Shown here: positions 7,470 through 14,335 of the stretch, in pieces
Position numbering within the stretch: the first letter of the stretch is position 1
How the letters are laid out: each line of letters opens with the position of its first letter
Origin: a bacterium
Lineage (GTDB): Bacteria; Patescibacteria; Paceibacteria; Moranbacterales; UBA1568
Length of the DNA: 64,000 bases
Assembly: GCA_021821305.1 (NCBI GenBank)
Contig: JAKACP010000001.1
Location: 744,001 to 808,000, forward strand
Direction: 5' to 3'
Position numbers and translations under genes: made by a program
Notes under the pieces: generated by a model
The model's database searches: none
The model's input: only the letters and a program-made list of their open reading frames with translations
What the model was told of the DNA's origin: nothing

Positions 7470-8759
7470 TCAGGCAAGGAAGTCCTTGCCGCGACGGCGC
7501 CGATGGTACCCGATCGCGAACCGGTGTGCTTCGGCGTTGGCAAGGAGGATGTCCCGGCGATACTCGGCGATCGCCGTCCCGTCGCCCTCGAGACGTTCCG
7601 GCTGGTGCTTGCGGTTCTTGACCACGCCGACGATCCGGACATCGCTCCAATCGGCACCCGCGAAGAGGCGCTCGGCGACGCCGAGCTGGAGGAACGATCC
7701 GTCCACGACGACGATGTCCGGCTTCGGCCATTCACGGTGCCGGAGCCGCCTCCGCAGGATCTCCTCGAGCGCGGTGAGATCGTTGCCGGCATGCCCGCCG
7801 CGGAGAAAGAATTTCCGGTACTCGTCCGTATCCGACACGCCGTCTCGGGTCACCGTCATCACCCCCACGCTCGACTTCCCCCCGAGGTGCGCCACGTCAT
7901 ATGCCTCGATGCGTATTCCTCCCGTTTCCGCGTCCGCGGATCCGGCTTCCCGTTTCAGGAGGGAGACGTCCCGGATATGCCCGAGCGCGAATATGGTCGC
8001 CTTGGTATCGTTCGCCCGCTCGAACTCGAGCCGCGACGCTGCGGCATGCATCTCGCGCGTAAGCTTCCGCACGATTTCGGATTTCTTGCCCTCGAAAAAG
8101 AGTTCGATGTTCCGGATGATGCGCCCGTATTCCCGGGCGGATATCTCGCCGGTACAGACGCCGGGGCAGAGTCCGATCTGTCGATGGAAGCACGGCTTCC
8201 CTTTTTTTCGTATCTCGTGTCCTGTATCTCGTGTCTTTCCGATTATCGGGACGCACTTGTCACGGAAGGGAAATATCGTCCGGACGATGCGCACCGCTTC
8301 CCGAAGCTGGGTGCCGTGCGGGAACGGGCCGTAGACGGATCGGATCGGCGCCACGAACTTCCCCTCCGCGAGGTCGCGCCCGCGCACGACGAGCACGCGC
8401 GGATATTCCTCGTCCGTGATGACGACGTGATTGAAACTCTTGTCGTCCTTGGCGTCGGTATTGTACGGAGGCTGGTGCTCCCTGATGAGCCCGGACTCGA
8501 GCACGATCGCCTCGAGGACCGAGTCGACCCCCTGCCAGGATACGCTCCGGACGAGCTCGAGCATCTTCGCGATCTTGGGGCCGCGCGTCGCGAGGATGTC
8601 GGACGCGAAATAGCTCCGGACCCGGTCGCGCAGACTCGTCGCCTTGCCGATATACAGGATACGACCGTCCTCATCCAGGAAGAAATAGACCCCCGGGGTA
8701 TCCGGCAGTTTTTTGAGGTTTCCCGTATCCGTCGTGCCGTCGAATCTCGGTGATTTCAT
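7470..8759 (-). CDS. uvrC: Excinuclease ABC subunit C, short form lacking the HhH domain
   Basis: A 429-residue protein; UvrC is normally about 600. The N-terminal GIY-YIG nuclease domain (residues 10-95; PGVYFFLDEDGRILYIGKA) makes the 3' incision. A UVR motif near residues 205-240 contacts UvrB, and an RNase H-like domain (about 255-425; GVMTVTRDG, VVDGSFLQLG) makes the 5' incision. The protein stops right after EAHRFAIGYHRRRR, where the tandem helix-hairpin-helix domain would follow. Inside the Cys-containing loop, residues near GKTRDTGHEIRKK come from an 11-bp direct repeat absent from ordinary UvrC. The start at 8759 (MKSPRF) has CCT-ATG context and no Shine-Dalgarno site. Confidence 0.9.
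   Translation of the reverse strand: MKSPRFDGTTDTGNLKKLPDTPGVYFFLDEDGRILYIGKATSLRDRVRSYFASDILATRGPKIAKMLELVRSVSWQGVDSVLEAIVLESGLIREHQPPYNTDAKDDKSFNHVVITDEEYPRVLVVRGRDLAEGKFVAPIRSVYGPFPHGTQLREAVRIVRTIFPFRDKCVPIIGKTRDTGHEIRKKGKPCFHRQIGLCPGVCTGEISAREYGRIIRNIELFFEGKKSEIVRKLTREMHAAASRLEFERANDTKATIFALGHIRDVSLLKREAGSADAETGGIRIEAYDVAHLGGKSSVGVMTVTRDGVSDTDEYRKFFLRGGHAGNDLTALEEILRRRLRHREWPKPDIVVVDGSFLQLGVAERLFAGADWSDVRIVGVVKNRKHQPERLEGDGTAIAEYRRDILLANAEAHRFAIGYHRRRRGKDFLA
8211..8235. repeat. 11-bp direct repeat inside uvrC
   Basis: TATCTCGTGTC occurs at 8211-8221 and again at 8225-8235, separated by CTG, just after a T-run. It encodes the extra TRDTGHEIR residues in the UvrC cysteine loop. Its style matches the short-word spacers found between genes elsewhere in the window. 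Confidence 0.85.
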
Positions 8760-8798
8760 AGGTATTCCCCTTGTACCACGCCCACCGCGACAAGGCAC

Positions 8799-8827
8799 TT
8801 TACATTCGTAAAAAAATATGTTATAAT
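8799..8827 (+). promoter_or_regulatory. Promoter of the 8863 gene
   Basis: TTTACA (8799-8804), a 17-bp spacer, then TATAAT (8822-8827). The start codon lies 35 bp downstream behind a GGAAGGAG Shine-Dalgarno site. Confidence 0.8.
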
Positions 8828-8862
8828 GATATTTCGTAACTTGAAAAGGGAAGGAGCGGAAA

Positions 8863-9180
8863 ATGGCCGTACACGACCATGAAGTGGTAGGACTGGCGAA
8901 CAAAGTCATCGAGTTTCTCGGAAAAACACCCGAGGATGCGAAGCGGGCCCTTGGGCAGGGAAGCTACACCGATGCGCTGCTCGAGAAGGCGGCGTCGGAA
9001 CTGAACATCACGTTTCGCGACCGGGCACGGCACATCTACGTGGCGGGAGCCGTCCGGGACAGGATCACGAGAATCCTCTCCCGACGGACGCGCGGAGAAA
9101 CGAAACCGGGCCCGATGGGCAAACCCCCGTCGCCACGCAGGACGCGTATCGAATACACGCTCACTCCGGAAGACGATTGA
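8863..9180 (+). CDS. Small basic protein of unknown function
   Basis: A 105-residue protein. It begins MAVHDHEVVGLANKVIEFLG and has an alpha-helical N-terminal two thirds and a Pro/Arg-rich C-terminal tail (KPGPMGKPPSPRR). No membrane segment, signal peptide or known motif is visible. It is a complete single-gene transcription unit: a consensus promoter (8799-8827), a strong GGAAGGAG Shine-Dalgarno site 6 bp before the ATG, and an intrinsic terminator directly after the stop. The clear Shine-Dalgarno site contrasts with the neighbouring uvrC and uvrA. It is divergent from uvrC. I do not recognise the family. Confidence 0.75.
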   Translation: MAVHDHEVVGLANKVIEFLGKTPEDAKRALGQGSYTDALLEKAASELNITFRDRARHIYVAGAVRDRITRILSRRTRGETKPGPMGKPPSPRRTRIEYTLTPEDD

Positions 9181-9187
9181 ACGGCTG

Positions 9188-9216
9188 CAGGCAAGCAACG
9201 ACTTGCCTGTTTTTTT
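9188..9216 (+). terminator. Intrinsic terminator of the 8863 gene
   Basis: Perfect 8-bp stem CAGGCAAG/CTTGCCTG with a 6-nt loop, followed by seven T. Confidence 0.95.
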
Positions 9217-9268
9217 CGTCGAAAAAAAGAAAAGGCCCGAGCGTGGTCGGACCTTACGAAGACGGGAG

Positions 9269-9718
9269 TCAGTAGAATTCGGATGAGCGGATATTCTTCT
9301 CCCTGATGATTGCTGCAAGTTTCTCGAGCCGTAAGGCGACATAGCTGTCGGCTCCGCGCTTGTCGCGTATGCCGGTATGCCGCGAGAACGCCCCCATATC
9401 CCCGGCGAAGTAATCGAGCAGAGCCCGCGATTCGGTCGGCGACACGCTCTTGAGAAGGAGGCCGATCAGGAACTCGACCGCCTCCACCCGTTGGATGATC
9501 GATTCGGGACTTTCCGATTCGACGCCCATCGACCTCAATGATGTCTCGGCCGACGCGCAGCCGGGGTCCCCGCAGAATTCCGGAAGTCCGCATCCGCAGA
9601 CCCCCTGGGCGTGCGGGATTCCCAGCTGTTCCGCCCGTGAAGCGGCCGCATCGGCGAACAGCGCCAATATCCTCCGTTCCCCGGTCCGGTGATTCCCTGC
9701 CAGTGCGAAGTCACTCAT
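9269..9718 (-). CDS. Hypothetical protein with a four-cysteine cluster
   Basis: A 149-residue soluble protein of unknown family. Residues about 40-55 hold a tight cluster, GVCGCGLPEFCGDPGC, with four cysteines that could bind a metal; this is inference from spacing alone. The rest is predicted helical, with a conserved-looking ESRALLDYFAGDMGAFSRHTG stretch. A purine-rich AAAGGGG Shine-Dalgarno site lies 7 bp before the ATG. Immediately upstream is a terminator-like hairpin (9752-9779) that is either the end of the 9807 gene or part of this gene's leader. It is convergent with the 8863 gene. It belongs to a run of four small unknown genes on the same strand. Confidence 0.7.
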   Translation of the reverse strand: MSDFALAGNHRTGERRILALFADAAASRAEQLGIPHAQGVCGCGLPEFCGDPGCASAETSLRSMGVESESPESIIQRVEAVEFLIGLLLKSVSPTESRALLDYFAGDMGAFSRHTGIRDKRGADSYVALRLEKLAAIIREKNIRSSEFY

Positions 9719-9751
9719 CTCATTCCCCTTTCCCTTCGGTGTGAAAACAAC

Positions 9752-9778
9752 AAAAAAACCATCGGATTATCCGATGGT
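9752..9778 (-). terminator. Intrinsic terminator or leader hairpin upstream of the 9269-9718 gene
   Basis: Perfect 8-bp stem ACCATCGG/CCGATGGT with a 5-nt loop, followed on the minus strand by seven T. It ends the 9807-10142 transcript. A weak TTGACG-17-TATTCC promoter overlapping that gene's stop codon would place the hairpin at the start of the next transcript instead. Confidence 0.85.
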
Positions 9779-9806
9779 TCAGGAATAACACGGGCGCGGA
9801 CACCCG

Positions 9807-10142
9807 TCAAACGGTTTTCGTGTTCCGCCGAAGCGTCGCGAGGCCGGATTTCGCTTTTTTGACCGACGACGAAGGTTTTTTACCGCACATCCGATCGGCG
9901 ATGCCCGTCACGTTACGAGGCGTTCCGTCCCTGCCGATACGGTTGTACACGGAAAACGACATCGATCCGTTCCTCAGTTCATAGAGACTCCTGATGAACG
10001 ACCACTCCACCCGATACATGCGCTCCCCCGCTCTCGACCGGATTTCGGTGTCGGACGCGCGGCCGGATGCGGCAAGCTCCGCGGCGATCGCCTCGTTCGT
10101 GAGGCTGTTCTTCGGTTCGACGAACCACTGATACTCGGACAT
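9807..10142 (-). CDS. Small hypothetical protein
   Basis: A 111-residue protein starting MSEYQWFVEPKNSLTNEAIA and ending in a basic tail (KKPSSSVKKAKSGLATLRRN). No signal peptide, membrane segment or recognised motif. The ATG at 10142 was chosen because AAAGGAG lies 7 bp upstream; a GTG directly before it is unlikely to be the start. It follows the 10164-10508 gene after only 21 bp and is probably co-transcribed with it. Composition is high GC like the surroundings, so there is no sign of recent transfer. Function unknown. Confidence 0.7.
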   Translation of the reverse strand: MSEYQWFVEPKNSLTNEAIAAELAASGRASDTEIRSRAGERMYRVEWSFIRSLYELRNGSMSFSVYNRIGRDGTPRNVTGIADRMCGKKPSSSVKKAKSGLATLRRNTKTV

Positions 10143-10163
10143 CACACACTCCTTTCATCGACT

Positions 10164-10508
10164 CTACTCATCCCCGTAAAAATACACGTCCCGCCCATGG
10201 GCGATATCGGCGAACATCGCGCGGATCACCGGACGGTCCTCCTCCGGGATGGCATCTATGTCTTCCACTTTCTTGCCTCCCTCATCCGCATAGGGTTCCG
10301 AACCCGTTCTCCGATATCCGGCCACGACGACATAGCGGCTTTCGGCGGGGTGCGAGCGCACATGATGATAGAGGATCATCCGCTCCGTCGCATCATCCTT
10401 GAAAACGATCTCCTCCGCGGGCGAGGCTACGCTATACCCGCCGCTCGGATCGACGTAATCCGTGATATCCCACCCGTCGAGCAAGCACCTCCATCTGGCG
10501 ACTGTCAT
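10164..10508 (-). CDS. Small hypothetical protein
   Basis: A 114-residue acidic protein, MTVARWRCLLDG through GRDVYFYGDE. The start at 10508 was selected because GAAAGGAG lies 8 bp upstream; longer in-frame extensions have no ribosome site. The body looks like a small alpha/beta fold (ERMILYHHVRSHPAESRYVVVAGY). Its C-terminal GRDVYFYGDE resembles ERDFFLYGSDE near the end of the next gene upstream, which may be chance. It is the first of two closely spaced small genes. I do not recognise the family. Confidence 0.7.
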   Translation of the reverse strand: MTVARWRCLLDGWDITDYVDPSGGYSVASPAEEIVFKDDATERMILYHHVRSHPAESRYVVVAGYRRTGSEPYADEGGKKVEDIDAIPEEDRPVIRAMFADIAHGRDVYFYGDE

Positions 10509-10578
10509 GATATGACTCCTTTCGCAATGTAAAGAACAGCGGGAATATCCTGTCACGAAAAGACCGGGGCGTCAACGG

Positions 10579-11022
10579 TCAGAGGTCCTCGTCGATCTCG
10601 AGGCGATCGGTGCCGTGCCGATCGAACTCGTGTCGGTATTTCCGATAGTACCACTCGACGCGCTCCGGGAGCTTGCCGGTCTTCTCGGCCGTATCGATTT
10701 CCTCGTCCGAACCGTAGAGGAAGAAGTCCCGCTCGCCGAGCCGTCCCTCGAGCTCGATCCAGAAGGTATCGTCGTCATACGCGCCGAGCACGCTCTCGAC
10801 GAGATCGTCGAACGCTTCGCTCGGAACCGTCTTCCCTTCCTTTTCCTCGAGCCAGTCGTCGATACCCGCCCGGAGCGCCGCGCCGAAGAGCGCCTGCCTG
10901 GCCGCGCGCGCCGGACCCATGTCGGCACCCGTCACCTCACCGACCGCCTCGCGCATACGGAACCCCGCCTCGGCGGAGAGGAGGATTTCGCGCAGCTCTG
11001 CATCGGTGAATTCGTTTTTCAT
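10579..11022 (-). CDS. Hypothetical acidic protein
   Basis: A 147-residue, strongly acidic soluble protein with high predicted helix content (MKNEFTDAELREILLSAEAG at the start, an ERVEWYYRKYRHEFDRHGTD segment near the end). The start at 11022 is supported by the coding character ending there; the region upstream in the same frame belongs to the overlapping antisense side of the metallopeptidase gene. No Shine-Dalgarno site is visible. It lies 59 bp downstream of the metallopeptidase gene and 70 bp upstream of the next small gene. Family and function are unknown. Confidence 0.65.
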   Translation of the reverse strand: MKNEFTDAELREILLSAEAGFRMREAVGEVTGADMGPARAARQALFGAALRAGIDDWLEEKEGKTVPSEAFDDLVESVLGAYDDDTFWIELEGRLGERDFFLYGSDEEIDTAEKTGKLPERVEWYYRKYRHEFDRHGTDRLEIDEDL

Positions 11023-11081
11023 AGTCTTGAAGCGTACCTCGTTTCCGGGGAGGCGGCAAGCGCCGGGTCCTACGATCGGGG

Positions 11082-11642
11082 TCACCGCATCCTCTTCCGG
11101 ATCTCGCGATGGTCCGGTATCGTCCGCGCGACGAGATCCCAGAACGCCTCGGAATGATCGAACGAGGCGAGGTGGCAGAGCTCGTGCACGACGACATAGT
11201 CGGCCATCTCGGGCGGAAGAAAGAGAAGCCGCCAGTTGAAGGAGAGATTCCCTTGTTTTGAACAGCTCCCCCACCGGGTCTTCTGGTTCCGGACGGAAAT
11301 ACGGCCATACTCGAACCCGTAGAACCGGTTCCAATGGCGCACGCGTTCGGTGATGAAGGCGAGCGCGCGTTCGCGGTGCCGCCCGTAGTCATCCGTTCCG
11401 CCGCGGGAAAAGAGCGACGACGGGTCCCGCACGGGTCGATCGAGTTTGCCGAATATCCACTCCGCCTTCTCACGGAGGAACCGTTCCGCGAAAAACGTCG
11501 GAACGAAGCGCGGCATGCTCACCGCCACCCGGCCGTCGCACGATATGCTCATCCGGATGCGCGTCGAGCGGCCGCTCCGCCTGAGCTCATAGGTCAACGT
11601 CCGGTCTCCGAGGAGGATGGTCTTGCGTGCCGATCGGCGCAT
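11082..11642 (-). CDS. YgjP/SprT-like zinc metallopeptidase (DUF45)
   Basis: A 186-residue protein with the zincin motif HELCHLASFDHSEAFW near residue 150: the two histidines and catalytic Glu of HExxH plus a downstream His. Upstream are the family-typical QKTRWGSCS and FNWRLLFLPPEMADYVV segments. DUF45/YgjP proteins are cytoplasmic predicted metallopeptidases that often accompany restriction or stress genes; the substrate is unsettled. The start at 11642 (MRRSARKTILLG) carries the CCT-ATG context seen in many genes here. It precedes a run of small unknown genes on the same strand. Family call is firm from the motifs; function is inferred. Confidence 0.88.
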   Translation of the reverse strand: MRRSARKTILLGDRTLTYELRRSGRSTRIRMSISCDGRVAVSMPRFVPTFFAERFLREKAEWIFGKLDRPVRDPSSLFSRGGTDDYGRHRERALAFITERVRHWNRFYGFEYGRISVRNQKTRWGSCSKQGNLSFNWRLLFLPPEMADYVVVHELCHLASFDHSEAFWDLVARTIPDHREIRKRMR

Positions 11643-11682
11643 AGGCGAAATATGAGACTGTCCGCTCGAGCGGAAAGAGCCG

Positions 11683-11892
11683 TCAATGGAATGTCGGCGC
11701 CTTCGGGCCGTCCTCGTCCTCGCCGGTACCGGGATCGGTCTTCCCGTCGTCGATCTGTCTGATGAGATCATCCACGAGATCCGGCGGGATGGGAAGTTCG
11801 TGCCGCTGTCGATCGGGGGCGGCGTCAGGCACGGTCTCCTGGAGGCCCGGACGCACCTCCGGGATTTCGAAATTGTTTTCCGGGTTCATCAT
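11683..11892 (-). CDS. Small Asp/Pro-rich hypothetical protein
   Basis: A short open frame of 69 codons (two adjacent ATGs at 11892 and 11889) encoding a hydrophilic, acidic peptide with no hydrophobic core (PPDLVDDLIRQIDDGKTD). It lies 14 bp after the 11907-12539 gene and 40 bp before the metallopeptidase gene in the same direction, filling an otherwise empty slot. There is no Shine-Dalgarno site. Position in the operon and codon use support it, but the length is close to chance; it may be a real small protein or noise. Confidence 0.4.
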   Translation of the reverse strand: MMNPENNFEIPEVRPGLQETVPDAAPDRQRHELPIPPDLVDDLIRQIDDGKTDPGTGEDEDGPKAPTFH

Positions 11893-11906
11893 AGAGGCAG
11901 GACGGA

Positions 11907-12539
11907 TCACTGTCCCATCATATTTTTCACGTCTTCCGGCAGTTCCGGCATCTGTTCCTGGTACTGCTTCATCATCTCCGTCTGCTGTTTCAGCATCGCG
12001 CACTGATCCGTGAAGACGATGTCGGATGGGACGGAGACATCGACCGAATCGGCTTCCCGGCACGAGATACCCGGGATATTGCCGATGGCTTCCTCGGGCG
12101 CCGCGTACTGCTCCTGCACCGGTGCGTCGCCGGTCTTGGGGAGATCGTCCGCCAGATCCTTCATGCAGTCCATATCCATCTTCATCCCCTGCTTCGAACC
12201 CTCGAGGAAGCTGTGGATGGTTTTCCCGTCGGAAATCGAGATATAGGTCCCCTGCGGAGTCTCCACCTCGGTCCGATAGCGGTCACGCTCGGCATACATT
12301 TTCACGGACGTTTCCTGGGCGTCACCGCCCGTCACCCGATATTCGCACACCATGGACTTCCCGGCCGCGAGCCCCTCTATCCACTGCGCGATACCGCTCT
12401 CCTCCTGCGACTGCTCCACGACCGACGGCTGCTCGTCGCCCGCCTGCGGAGACGCGTCATCCCGCATCATGAAAAATGCCGCCGATGCGGCTCCGACCAG
12501 CAGGATGAACGCTCCCGCCGCTATCATCGCCTTGTTCAT
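11907..12539 (-). CDS. Membrane-anchored extracytoplasmic protein, function unknown
   Basis: A 210-residue protein. Residues 1-25 form an N-terminal membrane anchor (MNKAMIAAGAFILLVGAASAAFF) with no lipobox cysteine, and the remainder is an acidic extracellular domain. The middle (MVCEYRVTGGDAQETSVKMY...YISISDGKTIHSF) has the alternating pattern of LolA-like or DUF4412 beta-sheet proteins. Methionine-rich and cysteine-containing stretches (GMKMDMDCMKDL, QTEMMKQYQEQMPE) near the end could bind a metal. The start at 12539 has CCT-ATG context and no Shine-Dalgarno site; TATACT lies 27 bp upstream. The LolA-like resemblance is a guess. Confidence 0.7.
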   Translation of the reverse strand: MNKAMIAAGAFILLVGAASAAFFMMRDDASPQAGDEQPSVVEQSQEESGIAQWIEGLAAGKSMVCEYRVTGGDAQETSVKMYAERDRYRTEVETPQGTYISISDGKTIHSFLEGSKQGMKMDMDCMKDLADDLPKTGDAPVQEQYAAPEEAIGNIPGISCREADSVDVSVPSDIVFTDQCAMLKQQTEMMKQYQEQMPELPEDVKNMMGQ

Positions 12540-12633
12540 AGGTATGCGTTACCGGTTACGATGTCAGTATACTCCTCCGCGGCCTGTCGAGAAAGCCTCC
12601 CGACGCTCCCATGAAACGCGGCCGTCGGATTTC

Positions 12634-12662
12634 TTTACGGGGGCAGGAAAATCCGTTACACT
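12634..12662 (+). promoter_or_regulatory. Promoter giving a leaderless mRNA for the 12672 gene
   Basis: TTTACG (12634-12639), 17-bp spacer, TACACT (12657-12662). The ATG at 12672 begins 9 bp after the -10 box, so transcription should start within about three bases of it. Confidence 0.7.
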
Positions 12663-12671
12663 GACCGCGTT

Positions 12672-13214
12672 ATGGTCAAAAAACAGCAGCCAACCGAACA
12701 ACGCCCGCATGAAAGCCGTCTGGAGCGGCTCGCGCTCGACGCCCCGAAGCGCGTCGGCTCCCCCGAATCGCTCCTCTTCCACACGATATTCTTCGTGGGG
12801 ATTTTTTCCCTGGAATGGTTCGGCGTCCCGTTCGAGCGGATCCTCCTCGTCCTGACCACGGTCGTCTCGCTTGAGGCGATCTACCTCGCGATCTTCATCC
12901 AGATGACGGTGAACCGCCAGGCGGCCCAGATCGAGGAAGTGAGCGAGGACGTGGAAGAACTCTCGGAAAACGTCGAGGACATATCCGAGGATGTCGAGGA
13001 GATTTCCAAGGATATCGACACCATCCAGGAAGACGTGAAGGAGATCAGCGAGGATGTCGAAGAGATCAGCGAGGATGTCGAAGAACTCGGCGAAGAGATC
13101 GAAAAGGACGACAAGGAGGACGCGGCGGAACGCCATCAGGACCTGCGCCGTATCGAGCGCGTGGAATCCGTCCTCGAGGAGCTGCTCCGGGAAATCCGTG
13201 ACATGAAAAAATGA
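12672..13214 (+). CDS. Membrane protein with DUF1003-like helices and a heptad coiled coil
   Basis: A 180-residue protein. Residues 35-80 form two transmembrane helices with the wording FERILLVLTTVVSLEAIYLA and IQMTVNRQ, close to the DUF1003 pattern seen at 32329-32724. Residues 85-150 are a nearly perfect heptad repeat of EDVEEIS units, predicting a long acidic coiled coil in the cytoplasm. The C-terminus is basic. The mRNA should be leaderless. It is convergent with the sigma factor gene and shares a terminator region with it. Function unknown; the coiled coil suggests an oligomeric membrane scaffold, which is inference. Confidence 0.75.
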   Translation: MVKKQQPTEQRPHESRLERLALDAPKRVGSPESLLFHTIFFVGIFSLEWFGVPFERILLVLTTVVSLEAIYLAIFIQMTVNRQAAQIEEVSEDVEELSENVEDISEDVEEISKDIDTIQEDVKEISEDVEEISEDVEELGEEIEKDDKEDAAERHQDLRRIERVESVLEELLREIRDMKK

Positions 13215-13243
13215 TCGACGCCGCGCCGATGCCGGGCGGACAC

Positions 13244-13274
13244 AAAAAGGCCCCGACTGATTCCAGTCGGGGCC
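13244..13274 (-). terminator. Intrinsic terminator of the sigma factor gene
   Basis: Perfect 10-bp stem GGCCCCGACT/AGTCGGGGCC (13249-13274) with five T following on the minus strand. It may also serve the convergent 12672 gene. Confidence 0.9.
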
Positions 13275-13281
13275 GAACGTT

Positions 13282-14193
13282 TCAGAAGAACGATTCCCTC
13301 GAGTATCCGCGGCTCTCGAGATGCTTCCGGAGCGCCAGCTTCGAGCGGGCGATGCGGCCCTGTGCCACGACAACCGAAATCCCATGCTCGCGGGAGACAT
13401 CCGCCACGGATTCGTCGCCCGCACAGCATTCACGTACGATCGAACCCGAAATCGGATTGAGCGATGTCCGTATCGTGTCATCGAGGATCCCGCGCAATTC
13501 GGCGCGATACCGCTCCTCCTCCGGGGACACCCCTTCGTCGGGGAAGAATTCCTCGAGTTCGGAATATTCGCCGCAGTGGTCCGGAACAACGATTGGAGCA
13601 TTGGACGAGACCGCTTCCGACGCGAGACTTCTCAGCCTGATCGCCTTGTCGGCGGTGACGCCGAGCCGATCGGCGATTTCCCGGATACCGGGTCGTCGCA
13701 TGCTTTCGCGTTCCAAAGCGGATACGGCCCGAGCATACTTGCCGAGATCCTTCTCGACATTGACGGGATACCGGACGACCCGACCTTCTTCCATCGCCGC
13801 CTTCCGCATGGACATCTCTATCCATCGATAGGCGTACGTCGAGAGCCGGCTCCCGTACTTTTCCGGATCGAACCGGCCGATCGCCTCGAGGAGACCGACG
13901 TTTCCGGCCTGAACGAGGTCATGGATCGTCAGCGTGAATATCGGATTCTTTTTGGAAAACGATCGCGCGCATGCGACGACGAGCCGGAGATTCCTGACAC
14001 AGAGCTCCTGTTTCGCATCCTCGTCCCCGCGGAACACACGGAAGAGAAGATCGCGTTCCTCCTGCCGGGAGGGCACATCATGACGCTTGATCCGTGACAG
14101 ATACCACGAGAACGAGTCTTCGTCCATCGCATCGTTTTTCCCGCTACCGGATGGTCGGTCGTGGTCGCCCCAAGCGTCCATGGCAAATTCCAT
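13282..14193 (-). CDS. Sigma-70 family RNA polymerase sigma factor
   Basis: A 303-residue sigma factor with regions 1.2 (YLSRIKRHDVPSRQEERDL), 2 (DLVQAGNVGLLEAIGRFDP, LSTYAYRWIEMSMRKA), 3 (MRRPGIREIADRLGVT) and 4. Region 2 is well conserved and should bind core polymerase and the -10 box. Region 4.2 (SVADVSREHGISVVVAQGRI) departs from the usual helix-turn-helix wording, so -35 recognition may differ. The start at 14193 was chosen for its AAAAGGAG Shine-Dalgarno site 6 bp upstream. The length and partial region 1 suggest an alternative, RpoS/SigA-like factor rather than the primary one; this is inference. Its leader carries a terminator-like hairpin. Confidence 0.88.
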   Translation of the reverse strand: MEFAMDAWGDHDRPSGSGKNDAMDEDSFSWYLSRIKRHDVPSRQEERDLLFRVFRGDEDAKQELCVRNLRLVVACARSFSKKNPIFTLTIHDLVQAGNVGLLEAIGRFDPEKYGSRLSTYAYRWIEMSMRKAAMEEGRVVRYPVNVEKDLGKYARAVSALERESMRRPGIREIADRLGVTADKAIRLRSLASEAVSSNAPIVVPDHCGEYSELEEFFPDEGVSPEEERYRAELRGILDDTIRTSLNPISGSIVRECCAGDESVADVSREHGISVVVAQGRIARSKLALRKHLESRGYSRESFF

Positions 14194-14222
14194 CGTATTC
14201 TCCTTTTCGATTTTCAAGTGAA

Positions 14223-14286
14223 CAAAAAACCGCCCCACACGTCAGGGACGGATTCCGAGAGTACCATGGAAACGGGTCCCTGTCAA
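14223..14286 (-). promoter_or_regulatory. Promoter and leader hairpin of the sigma factor gene
   Basis: On the minus strand TTGACA (14286-14281), 17-bp spacer, TACTCT (14263-14258). Starting at the predicted +1 is a 7-bp stem CCGTCCC/GGGGCGG (14251-14230, one G-U pair) followed by six T, then a 30-nt stretch to the Shine-Dalgarno site. The hairpin looks like an intrinsic terminator or a protective 5' stem. Confidence 0.65.
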
Positions 14287-14335
14287 TGGCCCGTGAAACC
14301 CCTCCGAAAAGCCGAAGGATGCGCCTCGGCGCGGC

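Noticed and set aside
5216..7621. Long open frame on the plus strand opposite uvrA copy 1
   Set aside because: High GC makes antisense frames stay open; the product is Arg/Glu-rich without domains, while the minus strand encodes a complete UvrA.
12881..13114. Ser-rich minus-strand frame opposite the heptad-repeat gene
   Set aside because: It is the antisense reading of the EDVEEIS repeat and has no start signals.
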